From VBDM01 sp964430565 (GTDB taxonomy: Bacteria; Pseudomonadota; Gammaproteobacteria; Burkholderiales; SG8-39), in assembly GCA_964430565.1 (NCBI GenBank), contig CAYSFD010000001.1, positions 1 through 21,794 of the forward strand: a stretch of 21,794 nt of DNA. Direction: 5' to 3'. A program made the position numbers and the translations under genes. The notes beneath the pieces are model-generated. The model saw only the letters and a program-made list of their open reading frames with translations, made no database searches and was not told the origin of the DNA. This document shows positions 6,201 through 14,861 of this stretch, one piece after another. Numbering within the stretch: the first letter of the stretch is position 1; every line of letters starts with the position of its first letter.

Positions 6201-8081
6201 TTGAAGGGAAATCCCAGTCAACCTGAGCGTCTAGATCTGAGTTCCCGGCCTGCGACTTCGGAGAAACGGCAGGAGTTGCTTCGCCTATTTCCAGAGATTC
6301 GCACCGAGGGTGGAAAGCTCGACTTCGATCGCCTGAAGCTTGTCCTTGGCGAAGCAGTAGACATCGGCAAGGAACGCTACGGGATGACTTGGCCGGGTAA
6401 GTCCGAGTGCGTCTACACCATTCAAGCACCGAGCCTAGGTACCCTGCGCCCGCGCCAGGATGAAAGCGTCCACTTTGAATCCAGCGGAAACCTAATCATC
6501 GAAGGTGACAACCTCGAGGTGCTTAAGCTTCTTCAGAAATCGTATTTGGGCAAGATCAAGATGATCTACATCGACCCACCGTACAACACGGGTAGCGACT
6601 TCATTTATCCGGACAACTATGCAGAAAGCTTGCAGACATATCTCGAATATACCGGTCAGGTGGACGCCGAAGGAAGGAGATTTGGAACTAACACTGAATC
6701 TGACGGACGCTTTCATTCAAAGTGGTTGAATATGATGTACCCGCGCCTTTATTTGGCTAGGAATCTACTCAGTGAGGACGGGGCCATTTTCGTTACTATC
6801 GATGACACTGAGCTAAGCAATCTGCGTAAGGTACTGGACGAGATCTTCGGCGAAGAAAATCTCGTGGCGCAAATCGAGTGGCAAAAACGATATACACGAA
6901 GCAACAATACTGACGAATTCACATCAGTCATTGATCACATACTCGTGTTTGCAAAATCGGATAAATTCAAACCGAATTTGATCGAACGTGAAGAGGGTGC
7001 CAACGCTAGATACCAGAATCCGGACAGCGACCCACGTGGGCCATGGAAGGCGATCCCCTTTCTAAATCCGCTATCGCCGGAAGAGCGACCAAATCTCGCG
7101 TATGCCATTGAACACCCGAGCGGCCACACTATTCGTCCCAAGAGGAAAGCATGGCGGTCTGAGGAAAGCGTGTGGCGACGTCTTGTAAGCGAAAATAGGG
7201 TTTGGTGGGGCAAGGAAGGTGATAGCGATATTCCCAATATCAAGCGCTTCTTGAGTGAAGTCAGGCAGGGGATGACACCCATAAATTTCTGGAGCCACGA
7301 ATTCGCCGGCCACACCGATGCCGCAAATCAGGAACTAAAAGAACTACTTGGGGAGAAAGTATTCGACACACCTAAGCCGACACGCCTAGTCCAACGAATG
7401 ATGCAGCTTGTCGCCGATCGCGATGAAGAGTGCGTGGTATTGGATTTCTTTGCAGGGTCCGGCACAACGGCGCATAGCGTTCTGGATCTCAACAAGCAAG
7501 ACGGTGGCAACCGAACTTTTATTCTTGTCCAATTGCCCGAACCAACGGGTCGCGAAGACTACGCCACTATCTCAGACATCACTAAGGAACGAGTTAGGCG
7601 TGTCATCAAGCGACTCGATGACGAAGACGCAGGGAAGCTTGACTTGGACGGTGAAGGGCACGAGCGCCGCGGGTTCCGCGTGTTTAAGTTGGCCGAGTCC
7701 AATTTCAATCCCTGGAACGCCCAAGAGACCAAAGACGCCGACGGGCTTGCGAAGCAGCTTGAGCTACACGTGGATCACATCCGAGAAGGCCGTACGCAAG
7801 ACGATTTGCTCTACGAGATTTTGCTAAAGAGCGGATTCCGGCTCACTACGCCGGTCGAAACTCTAATACTCGCGGGCAAGACCGTCCATAGCGTGGCGGG
7901 AGCCGCGCTTCTCATCTGCCTTGAGCGCGAACTGACCCTGGAGCTCGTTCGTGCTATTGCGGAGAAGAAGCCGGAGCGCGTGGTGTGCCTGGACGAAGGC
8001 TTTGCCGGAAACGATCAGCTCAAGGCCAACGCGGTGCAGATCTTTAAGAACAAGGGCGTCACGAGCTTCAAGACGGTGTAA
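6201..8081 (+). CDS. mod: Type III restriction-modification Mod DNA methyltransferase
   Basis: This roughly 626-residue protein has the beta-class amino-methyltransferase order. Catalytic motif DPPYNTG lies at about residues 125-131, and the SAM-binding motif DFFAGSGTT follows near residues 414-422. The long segment between them would hold the target-recognition domain. YIDPPYNTGSDF and the length are typical of type III Mod subunits, which make N6-methyladenine on one strand of an asymmetric site and are needed for both modification and restriction. An ATG at 6195 directly abuts the strong Shine-Dalgarno CGGAGG (6189-6194), leaving no spacing. TTG 6201, six bases after it, is the better start. 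The recognition sequence cannot be read from the protein. The Res gene follows after 12 bp. Confidence 0.93.
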   Translation: MKGNPSQPERLDLSSRPATSEKRQELLRLFPEIRTEGGKLDFDRLKLVLGEAVDIGKERYGMTWPGKSECVYTIQAPSLGTLRPRQDESVHFESSGNLIIEGDNLEVLKLLQKSYLGKIKMIYIDPPYNTGSDFIYPDNYAESLQTYLEYTGQVDAEGRRFGTNTESDGRFHSKWLNMMYPRLYLARNLLSEDGAIFVTIDDTELSNLRKVLDEIFGEENLVAQIEWQKRYTRSNNTDEFTSVIDHILVFAKSDKFKPNLIEREEGANARYQNPDSDPRGPWKAIPFLNPLSPEERPNLAYAIEHPSGHTIRPKRKAWRSEESVWRRLVSENRVWWGKEGDSDIPNIKRFLSEVRQGMTPINFWSHEFAGHTDAANQELKELLGEKVFDTPKPTRLVQRMMQLVADRDEECVVLDFFAGSGTTAHSVLDLNKQDGGNRTFILVQLPEPTGREDYATISDITKERVRRVIKRLDDEDAGKLDLDGEGHERRGFRVFKLAESNFNPWNAQETKDADGLAKQLELHVDHIREGRTQDDLLYEILLKSGFRLTTPVETLILAGKTVHSVAGAALLICLERELTLELVRAIAEKKPERVVCLDEGFAGNDQLKANAVQIFKNKGVTSFKTV

Positions 8082-8093
8082 TGAGATGGAAGC

Positions 8094-11093
8094 GTGAAAC
8101 TCCAGTTTGACCCTAATCAAGGTTTCCAACTCGACGCAGTCGCCGCCATCACCGAGCTTTTTGATGGTCAGCCGCAGGGCGCTCCGGAGTATGCCGTGAT
8201 CAACGTGGGCTCGATGGACGGTCTCTTCGCTGGCCAGGATCGCAGCGAGTTGGGTCTGGGCAATCGCCTGCTGCTGGCCGAAGGCAAGTTGCACGCAAAC
8301 CTGCGGACTATCCAGACGCGCAACGACATCGACGTGCCGGACCCCGCCGTGGCGCCTGAAGCCTGGGAACTGTTCGACGGCCCGGCGAATCAGGCGCGCC
8401 CATGCCCTCACTTTTCGGTGGAGATGGAAACAGGGACTGGTAAGACGTACGTCTACCTGCGAACAATTTTCGAGCTGTCACGACGCTACGGTTTCCAAAA
8501 GTTTATTGTTGTCGTGCCGAGTGTGGCCATTCGCGAGGGGGTACTGAAGAATATTGAGATTACCGCTGACCACTTCCGCGCCCTCTACAACAATCTGCCT
8601 TTCGAGCACTTCGTCTATGACGCCAAGAAGGTGAACCGGCTGCGCCAGTTCGCGACCAGCAATACGCTGCAAATCCTCGTCATTAATATCGACGCCTTTC
8701 GAAAGAATTTCACCGGTACCGAGGCAGAGCAGAAAAGCAACGTGATTTACAAGGAGAGCGACAAGCTCTCCGGCCGCCAGCCGATCGAGTTCGTGCAGGC
8801 GGCACGGCCCATCGTCATCATCGACGAGCCGCAAAGCGTGGACTCGACCGACAAGGCGCAGGAGGCAATCAGGGCGCTCAACCCGCTCTGCACCCTGCGT
8901 TACTCTGCCACGCACCGAAATCCATACAACCTCGTCTACCGCCTGGACCCGGTGCGGGCCTTCGAGCTGAAGCTCGTCAAGCAGATTGTCGTAGCGAGTG
9001 CCACGGCGGACAGTGCCGCGAACGACGCTTTTGTGCGCGTAGTTCAAATCGACTACAAGAAAGGGATCAAGGCGAAGCTCCGCATCCACGTTCAGACCAC
9101 CGAAGGCCCGAAGGAAAAGACGATTACAGTGAAGCAGGGCGCGGACCTCTTCACGCTGTCCAATGACCGGGCAAGCTATCGGGACGGTTTCGAAGTGGCT
9201 GAGATCAACGCCGAACCGGATTCCGAATACCTACGCTTCGCGAACGGTCGCACCCTGCGCCTTGGAGAAGAGATAGGCGGCATGCGCGAGGACGTTTGGC
9301 GCGTGCAGATCAAGCACACGGTAAAGAAGCACCTGGACAAGGAACTGCAGGTGCGCGCTCGCGGCATCAAGGTACTGTCGCTCTTCTTCGTTGACCGGGT
9401 TGCCAATTACCGCGACTACGGGCCGGACGGTCAGCCAATGAAGGGGAAGTTCGCGCAGGTGTTCGAAGAGGTGCTCGCCGAGCTTGCGAAGGACGAACGC
9501 TACCGGGCGCTGGAATGGCTCAAGGAGCCCGCCGAACGCTTGCATAACGGCTACTTCGCTGCGGACAAGCGAAAGCTGCAGGGCAAGGTCGTTGAGATTC
9601 TCAAGGACACCCGCGGTGACACCCAAGCCGACGACGAGGTCTACAACCTGATCATGAAAGAGAAAGAGCGGCTGCTCTCAATGGAAGAGCCGCTGCGGTT
9701 CATCTTCAGCCATTCGGCATTGCGCGAAGGCTGGGACAACCCGAACGTCTTCCAGATCTGCACGCTCAATGAGAGCCGCAGCGCAATGAAGAAGCGTCAG
9801 GAAATCGGCCGCGGTTTGCGCTTACCTGTGGACCAGACCGGCGTGCGCATTTTCGATGAGTCGATTAACAAGCTCTATGTGATGGCGAACGAGAGCTACG
9901 AGGACTTCGCCAAAGCGCTGCAGACAGAGTACGAAGAGGAATGTGGCGTTACCTTCGGCAAGGTGCCGTTCACAGCGTTTATCAAGCTGACGCGGATTGT
10001 GGACGGGACAGAGCAGCCCATTGGTCGCGACGCGGCGGAAGCGATACGTGCCGCGCTCGTCGGGCAGAAGATGCTCGACGTTGACGGACGAATCCAGCCC
10101 GCGTTCGATCCAAAACGAAAGGACTTCAAGCTCAATCTGCCAGCGGCGCAGCAAGACCTGGCCCCGGGGGTCGTGGATTTGCTGGCCGCGTATCAGATCG
10201 AGCGACACATCCGCAGAGACAAGGACGAAGGTGTCAACCGGCTGAAAAAGGAAGTCACACTCAGCCCGGAGTTCCAGGCCCTCTGGTCCCGGATCAAGCC
10301 GAAGACTACCTACCGTGTGGAATTCGAGACCGCAGGCCTCGTACGGCGCGCGGTAGACGCCGTCAACCAGATGGAACAAATTGAGGCGCCGAAGATCCAC
10401 GTGTCTGCGGGGACAGTGCAAGTGCAAAAAGGCGGCGTGACCACGACCGCGGTTAGCGCGGCCACGGAGCGGCCAGCCAATTACACGAAAGCGCTGCCGG
10501 ACATCCTCGCCTATCTACAGAACGAAACCGAACTGACCCGTTCCACACTTGTGCGAATACTCACGGAGTCGCAACGTCTCGCCGATGTGTTCCTGAGTCC
10601 GCAGCGGTTCCTCGATCAAGTGGCGGCGATCCTCAAACACGAGCTGCATCGCCTGCTCGTGGACGGCATCAAGTACGAGCGGATCGCCGGCAACGGCACT
10701 GATACCGAGTGGGAAATGCTGCTGTTCAAGAACGAGGAACTTATCAATTACTTGACCGCCCTTGAAGTTCAAAAATCTGTCTACGAGTACGTGGTCTACG
10801 ACTCAGAGGTTGAGCGCATATTCGCGCAGAAGCTCGACCAACGCGACGACATCAAACTTTTCGTCAAGCTGCCGCGCTGGTTTGAAATCGATACGCCGGT
10901 CGGTAAGTACAACCCCGATTGGGCCATCGTGAAGCACCAGGACAAGACGCTTTATTTCGTTCGCGAGACGAAAGGCACTCGTGACTTCTTGAAGCTGCGC
11001 ACATCCGAGGCGGACAAGGTACGCTGCGGCCAGCGGCATTTCGAGGCACTTGGTGTGCCGTTTGCGGTGGCGGTGTCGGCAGACGACGTCTGA
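8094..11093 (+). CDS. res: Type III restriction enzyme Res subunit
   Basis: The gene starts with GTG 8094, preceded by GGA at a suitable distance, and codes for 999 residues. Walker A METGTGKT is at 111-118, the type III variant of motif II (DEPQ) at 244-247, and motif VI QEIGRGLRLPV around 569-579. The C-terminal nuclease domain has the PD-(D/E)xK pattern, with Asp942 in NPDWAIV and Glu958/Lys960 in ETKG. All elements needed for ATP-dependent translocation or sliding and for cleavage are present, so the enzyme looks active. It would form the Mod2Res-type complex with the upstream Mod protein and cut unmodified invading DNA. It is followed after only 22 bp by the DarT-like gene, so they are probably co-transcribed. 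Confidence 0.93.
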   Translation: MKLQFDPNQGFQLDAVAAITELFDGQPQGAPEYAVINVGSMDGLFAGQDRSELGLGNRLLLAEGKLHANLRTIQTRNDIDVPDPAVAPEAWELFDGPANQARPCPHFSVEMETGTGKTYVYLRTIFELSRRYGFQKFIVVVPSVAIREGVLKNIEITADHFRALYNNLPFEHFVYDAKKVNRLRQFATSNTLQILVINIDAFRKNFTGTEAEQKSNVIYKESDKLSGRQPIEFVQAARPIVIIDEPQSVDSTDKAQEAIRALNPLCTLRYSATHRNPYNLVYRLDPVRAFELKLVKQIVVASATADSAANDAFVRVVQIDYKKGIKAKLRIHVQTTEGPKEKTITVKQGADLFTLSNDRASYRDGFEVAEINAEPDSEYLRFANGRTLRLGEEIGGMREDVWRVQIKHTVKKHLDKELQVRARGIKVLSLFFVDRVANYRDYGPDGQPMKGKFAQVFEEVLAELAKDERYRALEWLKEPAERLHNGYFAADKRKLQGKVVEILKDTRGDTQADDEVYNLIMKEKERLLSMEEPLRFIFSHSALREGWDNPNVFQICTLNESRSAMKKRQEIGRGLRLPVDQTGVRIFDESINKLYVMANESYEDFAKALQTEYEEECGVTFGKVPFTAFIKLTRIVDGTEQPIGRDAAEAIRAALVGQKMLDVDGRIQPAFDPKRKDFKLNLPAAQQDLAPGVVDLLAAYQIERHIRRDKDEGVNRLKKEVTLSPEFQALWSRIKPKTTYRVEFETAGLVRRAVDAVNQMEQIEAPKIHVSAGTVQVQKGGVTTTAVSAATERPANYTKALPDILAYLQNETELTRSTLVRILTESQRLADVFLSPQRFLDQVAAILKHELHRLLVDGIKYERIAGNGTDTEWEMLLFKNEELINYLTALEVQKSVYEYVVYDSEVERIFAQKLDQRDDIKLFVKLPRWFEIDTPVGKYNPDWAIVKHQDKTLYFVRETKGTRDFLKLRTSEADKVRCGQRHFEALGVPFAVAVSADDV

Positions 11094-11115
11094 TCGGTCT
11101 CTACACGTTCCCCGA

Positions 11116-11796
11116 GTGCCAACTCCCAATCCCGTCCGATTGTTTCATATCACGGCGATCGCTAATCTGCCGCACATTTGTCAGGCTGGAGCGCTTCTAT
11201 CTAAGAATCAGGGAACGGCGGCTGGAATCGCTTATCAGAACATTGCATACCAGGGGGCGCAGGGTGCGCGCGCCGTTCGGGCGGTGCCGAATCCGCCCGG
11301 TGGAATGGTCCACGATTTTGTGCCCTTCTATTTCGCGCCACGTTCTCCAATGTTGGGGGCGATCGACAAAGGGAATGTCACTGGATGTGTGTGGCGGCAA
11401 GCTGACATCGTTCATCTGGAGACTACGGTTGAACAGGTGACTGCGGGCGGAACGCCGTTCGTGTTCTACGACCGGAATGCGACATTGCCCTACAGCACGC
11501 CCTTTGCGGACCTTGCTCACCTCGGCAAAGTCGCCTGGGACATCCTGACGGAGGAACCTCGACTCGACGGATTCTGTAAGTATTGGTTTGACCGACCCAG
11601 CGTAGCTCGATACGCCGACCGCATGGAACGTCGTCAGGCGGAGTTTCTAGCCAAAGGCGCGGTGCCGCTGGCTCGTTTTGCGCGAATCGGAGTTATTGAT
11701 GAAGCGCGAGCGGTGCAGGTACGAGCCATTTTGGCCGGGGCAGGCGTAGACTTGCCGGTGGTTGTGATGCGGGACTGGTACTTTCTGGGGCAATAG
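11116..11796 (+). CDS. darT: DarT-like DNA ADP-ribosyltransferase toxin (DUF4433)
   Basis: GTG 11116 gives a 226-residue protein beginning with the VRLFHIT motif near the N-terminus. His11 corresponds to the NAD-binding histidine. DFVPFYFAPRSPML (67-80) is the DarT signature, arginines near positions 52-55 fit the catalytic Arg region, and Glu176 in AEFLAKGAVP fits the catalytic glutamate. DarT transfers ADP-ribose from NAD+ to thymidine or guanosine in single-stranded DNA, blocking replication. DarTG systems are known phage-defence toxin-antitoxin pairs. An in-frame upstream extension to 11050 overlaps res and lacks family similarity, so GTG 11116 is preferred. The antitoxin starts two bases after the stop. 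Key residues look intact, so the toxin is probably active. Confidence 0.88.
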   Translation: MPTPNPVRLFHITAIANLPHICQAGALLSKNQGTAAGIAYQNIAYQGAQGARAVRAVPNPPGGMVHDFVPFYFAPRSPMLGAIDKGNVTGCVWRQADIVHLETTVEQVTAGGTPFVFYDRNATLPYSTPFADLAHLGKVAWDILTEEPRLDGFCKYWFDRPSVARYADRMERRQAEFLAKGAVPLARFARIGVIDEARAVQVRAILAGAGVDLPVVVMRDWYFLGQ

Positions 11797-11798
11797 GC

Positions 11799-12860
11799 GT
11801 GACTATAAAAATAACTAGAGGCGATCTGTTGCGGCAGGACGATGTTGACGCCATCGTCAACACGGTGAATTGCGTTGGCGTCATGGGCAAGGGAATTGCG
11901 CTTCAATTCCGAAACAAGTGGCCCGAGAACAACCGAGCATACGAAGCGGCATGCAAGGCAAAGGAAGTCCGTCTTGGCCGCATGTTCGTGTTCGACTCTG
12001 GCGGGCTCGTTAAGCCCAACTACATCATCAATTTTCCGACGAAGGATCACTGGCGAGGTAAATCGTCGCTCGAATCCATTCGCGAGGGCCTGAAAGAGCT
12101 GGTGGCCCAGGTCAAACGCCTCGGGATTCGTTCTATTGCCGTGCCTCCACTTGGATGCGGTAATGGGGGATTGGAATGGAGCGACGTGCGGCCCTTAATC
12201 GAGGGGGCGTTCGCTGAATTGCCTGGAGTGGAAGTGCGCCTGTTCGAGCCGGAGGGCGCGCCTGATCCGAAGAGCATGGAAGTGAAGACCAAGCGTCCAC
12301 GCATGACGGCGGGACGTGCGGCGATCCTCAAGGTACTTGATACTTACCGTGCCCTTGAGTACGGCCTTTCGCGAATCGAGGTACAGAAGCTTGCCTATTT
12401 TCTCCAGGAGGCAGGCGAGGAGCTGAAGCTCTCATTCGTCAAACACCAGTACGGTCCGTACTCCGAGGAGCTGCGTCACGCGCTCAACAGAATGGAGGGG
12501 CATTTCATTCGAGGTCTCGGCGATGGGGTGGTCGAGGCGGAAATCGAACCTGTCAAGGATGCGCTGGCGGAGGCTGAGGAATTCGTCAAAGCGAGTGGAC
12601 ATGCCGCGCTTGAGAAACACATCGAGCGCGTGGCTCAAGTGATAGAAGGCTTCCAATCGCCATATGGTATGGAATTGCTTGCGACTGTTCATTGGGTCGC
12701 GACGCGCGAGGCTGGCGTTCACACGTTCGACCAGGTTCTCGGCGCGGTCAAATCCTGGAACGAACGCAAGGCAAGCATCATGCAAGATGCACATTTGCGC
12801 GCCGCCTGGGATCGGTTGGTAGAGCAGCGGTGGCTGCCGGGTCGGGAAGCGCAACACTAA
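11799..12860 (+). CDS. darG: DarG-like macrodomain antitoxin
   Basis: GTG 11799 opens a 353-residue protein. Residues 1 to about 150 form a macrodomain, with the ADP-ribose-binding signatures IVNTVNCVGVMGKGIALQF and PPLGCGNGGLEW. In DarG this domain removes ADP-ribose from DNA. The C-terminal half (from about residue 165) is the second DarG domain, known in studied members to bind and block DarT. Its LSRIEVQKLAYFLQEAGEEL and KHQYGPYSEELRHALN segments look like a Panacea/DUF4065-type helical fold, which is my inference. The two-base gap to darT implies tight coupling, and the pair closes the operon. The reading frame is complete. Confidence 0.9.
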   Translation: MTIKITRGDLLRQDDVDAIVNTVNCVGVMGKGIALQFRNKWPENNRAYEAACKAKEVRLGRMFVFDSGGLVKPNYIINFPTKDHWRGKSSLESIREGLKELVAQVKRLGIRSIAVPPLGCGNGGLEWSDVRPLIEGAFAELPGVEVRLFEPEGAPDPKSMEVKTKRPRMTAGRAAILKVLDTYRALEYGLSRIEVQKLAYFLQEAGEELKLSFVKHQYGPYSEELRHALNRMEGHFIRGLGDGVVEAEIEPVKDALAEAEEFVKASGHAALEKHIERVAQVIEGFQSPYGMELLATVHWVATREAGVHTFDQVLGAVKSWNERKASIMQDAHLRAAWDRLVEQRWLPGREAQH

Positions 12861-12899
12861 AATCCGCCTCCCCGCCAAGTCCCCGCACTTCGACTAGGC

Positions 12900-13885
12900 A
12901 TGGCGCACTTCGTCCCCGTCCTTTCAAGCGTAGTAGGCAGGATGACCTCCGGCGAACGTCGCTTCGCGCGGCGGCTGGAATCGCATCTCGAAGACGACTA
13001 CATCTGCTGGTACGACGTTCCAGTTGGCTCCTTGCACCAGCACCCCGACTTTCTGGTTTTCCACCCTCGGCGTGGGTTGTTGGATCAGGGTGACTCTCCA
13101 GGTGGATGGCAGGGCGGTGCGGACGGCCAGCCCGATGGAGCAGGCAAGGCAGTACGCGCATCGGATAAGAGCAACTTCTTGAATCAGACGCTGCGCTTGT
13201 GGGTGAGCCAGGTTCAAGTTACGAGGGCAGGCTCATCTTCCCGTGGGGCTATGGGGTCGTGCTCGCGAATATCTCCCGCAAGGCGTTCGCGGGGACGGAT
13301 CTCGGCAATGTGATTCCGCCGGAGCGCGTGATTTGCCAGGACGAGATGGTGGAGTCGGTGGACGCGGAGGCGTTTCAGCAGCGGCTCTGGGACATGTTCA
13401 CGGTGACGTTCAAGTGCCTCCTCACGTTGCCGCAGGTGGACCGGGTGCGATGGCATCTGTTTCCCGAGATTCGGGTCAGTCAGGGGACTTTCGACCTGGG
13501 GAGTCCCTCCGCGCCCAAGGTCGAGACGGTGCCGGATATCGTCCGGGTGATGGATCTCCAGCAGGAGCAGCTCGCAAGGAGCATGGGGGAGGGCCATCGG
13601 GTGATTCACGGGGTGGCCGGCTCGGGCAAGACGATGATCCTGGGTTACCGCGCGCAGCACCTCGCGCAGGCGCTCGCCAACAAGCCCATTCTGATTCTTT
13701 GCTTCAACCGCGCGCTTGCGGCGCGGCTGCAGCAGATGGTCGAGGAGCGCGGGCTGGCGGCCACGGTGAGCGCGCGGAGTTTTCACGGCTGGTGCAACGA
13801 CCAGCTGCGGCTGTATCACTTGCGGCGGCCCGAAGGCAAGGGCGACGAGTTCATCGAGAAGCTGGTGCAGACGGTCATTCAGGGC
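12900..13885 (+). pseudogene. NERD-domain UvrD-type DNA helicase, broken and truncated
   Basis: The start (MAHFVPVLSSVVGRMTSGER) and the HPDFLVFHPRRGLL segment match NERD-domain superfamily 1 helicases. The frame then breaks twice. Near 13080-13095 the reading shifts, with apparent loss of part of the NERD domain, to a frame carrying SPMEQARQYAHRI. Near 13165-13172 an extra base shifts it again, to QLLESDAALVGEPGSSYEG. The rest reads through RLIFPWGYGVV, Walker A VIHGVAGSGKT and SFHGWCNDQL to about 13885. There it stops matching helicases and runs in frame into a metallo-beta-lactamase-type segment. Helicase motifs II-VI are missing, so no helicase can be made. Such NERD helicases are common in defence islands. 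It follows darG by 39 bp on the same strand. Confidence 0.8.
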
Positions 13886-14264
13886 ATGGCGGTGTCGCAC
13901 ACGCACGCCGACCACATCGGCAACCTCGAGATGTTCCCCAACGCGATGCTCTACGTGCAGAAGGCCGAGTACGAGTGGCCGGGGGGCGAACAATCAACCG
14001 CGCTTCAAACCCGAGCACTCGGTGACGAAGCTGAAAGGTGACAGGGACATTTTCGGCGACGGGCGCCTGACCATCGTTTCGACGCCGGGGCACACGCCGG
14101 GGCACCAGTCGCTGCTCGTAAGACTCCCGAAGACCGGGACGCTGCTGCTCTCCGGGGACGCGGTGCATTTCAAGTCGAAATGGGAGAACCGCGGGGTGCC
14201 GGTGAACAACACCGACCAGGACGCCTCGCGCGCCTCGATGCAGAAGATGGCCGATCTCCTCGCC
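13886..14264 (+). pseudogene. Metallo-beta-lactamase-fold hydrolase, internal fragment
   Basis: Residues MAVSHTHADHIGNLEMFP carry the HxHxDH zinc motif of the metallo-beta-lactamase fold. STPGHTPGHQSLLVRLP and LLLSGDAVHFKSKWENRGVP are typical of the lactonase-like branch. The N-terminal part before SHTHADH and the C-terminal part with the last metal ligand are absent. One extra G in the run at 13981-13986 shifts the frame: with five Gs the sequence would read WPGANNQPRFKPEHSVTKLKGD, as expected for the family. The fragment is fused in frame to the helicase remnant on its left and to a DUF433 remnant on its right. It cannot code for an active enzyme. Confidence 0.8.
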
Positions 14265-14411
14265 ACGGTGGCCGGGCTGGTGGCGGAAGGCATGACTCAG
14301 GCGCAGATCCTCAAGGCCTATCCGGACCTGGAGGCCGCCGATATCAATGAAGCTTTGCAATACGCCGCCGAGGCGGTGAGAGAGCGCGAACTGCCCCTGA
14401 CCGTGCGGTGA
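14265..14411 (+). pseudogene. DUF433 antitoxin, C-terminal fragment
   Basis: TVAGLVAEGMTQAQILKAY, followed by PDLEAADINEALQYAAEAV and an RERELPL end, matches the C-terminal helical part of DUF433 proteins. These are the antitoxin partners of DUF5615 PIN-like toxins. The N-terminal part (normally a short beta/HTH-like region with a GGRPxIRGTR-type motif) is missing and replaced in frame by the metallo-beta-lactamase fragment, joined near LLA|TVAGL. The stop TGA overlaps the GTG start of the next gene (GTGA at 14408-14411), the usual coupling of this pair. Confidence 0.75.
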
Positions 14412-14781
14412 AATTCCTCGTCGACAACGCGCTGTCGTCGATCGTCGCCGAAGGCTTGCGGAGTAACGGACACGACGCAGTCCATGTGCGGGACTATGCG
14501 TTGCAGGCGGCGGACGATGAGCAAATCTTCTCCCGTGCCGCCCGCGAGGAAAGGATCATCGTCCCCGCGGATAGCGACTTCGGCACGATCCTCGCGCTCA
14601 GGGTGATCGCAAGCCTTCCGTGATTCTCTTCCGGCGCGGAGTCGATCGGTCTCCGGACAAGCAACTCGCGTTGCTGCTTGCGAATCTTCCGGCTGTCGAA
14701 AAGGCCGTCGAGAGCGGAGCGATTGTTGTGTTCGAAGAGTCGCGCGTTCGCGTGCGCTCGCTCCCGATCGGCGAGGCCTAG
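14408..14781 (+). pseudogene. DUF5615 PIN-like toxin, frameshifted
   Basis: GTG 14408 begins MKFLVDNALSSIVAEGLRSNGHDAVHVRDY, the start of DUF5615 PIN-like proteins, with the acidic residue in LVDNALS and a later ADSDFGTILAL. The frame as written ends at 14623. Restoring one G in the GGG run at 14601-14603 joins it to DRKPSVILFRRG and RSPDKQLALLLANLPAVEKAVESG, ending at TAG 14779-14781, which is the expected C-terminus. So a single-base deletion (or a sequencing error in a G run) breaks an otherwise normal gene of about 124 residues. These proteins are predicted RNases paired with DUF433 antitoxins; here the partner is also broken. Confidence 0.8.
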
Positions 14782-14861
14782 AACACTTCGGGGCCGCCGT
14801 CCTTGCGCCCGGTGAAAATATTCTCGTCATCCAATCGGGCAGCCGCCGCGTTTGTCGCTGA

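Noticed and set aside
2179..8081. Complete DISARM or BREX system
   Set aside because: Helicase, PLD and methyltransferase recall DISARM class 1, but there is no DrmA or DrmB. There is also no PglZ, BrxL or other BREX core gene. The methyltransferase and nuclease-helicase are plainly type III Mod and Res.
13243..14025. 260-codon Gly/Arg-rich plus-strand frame over the helicase remnant
   Set aside because: The competing frame carries Walker A and the HTHADH motif, while this one has only low-complexity residues.
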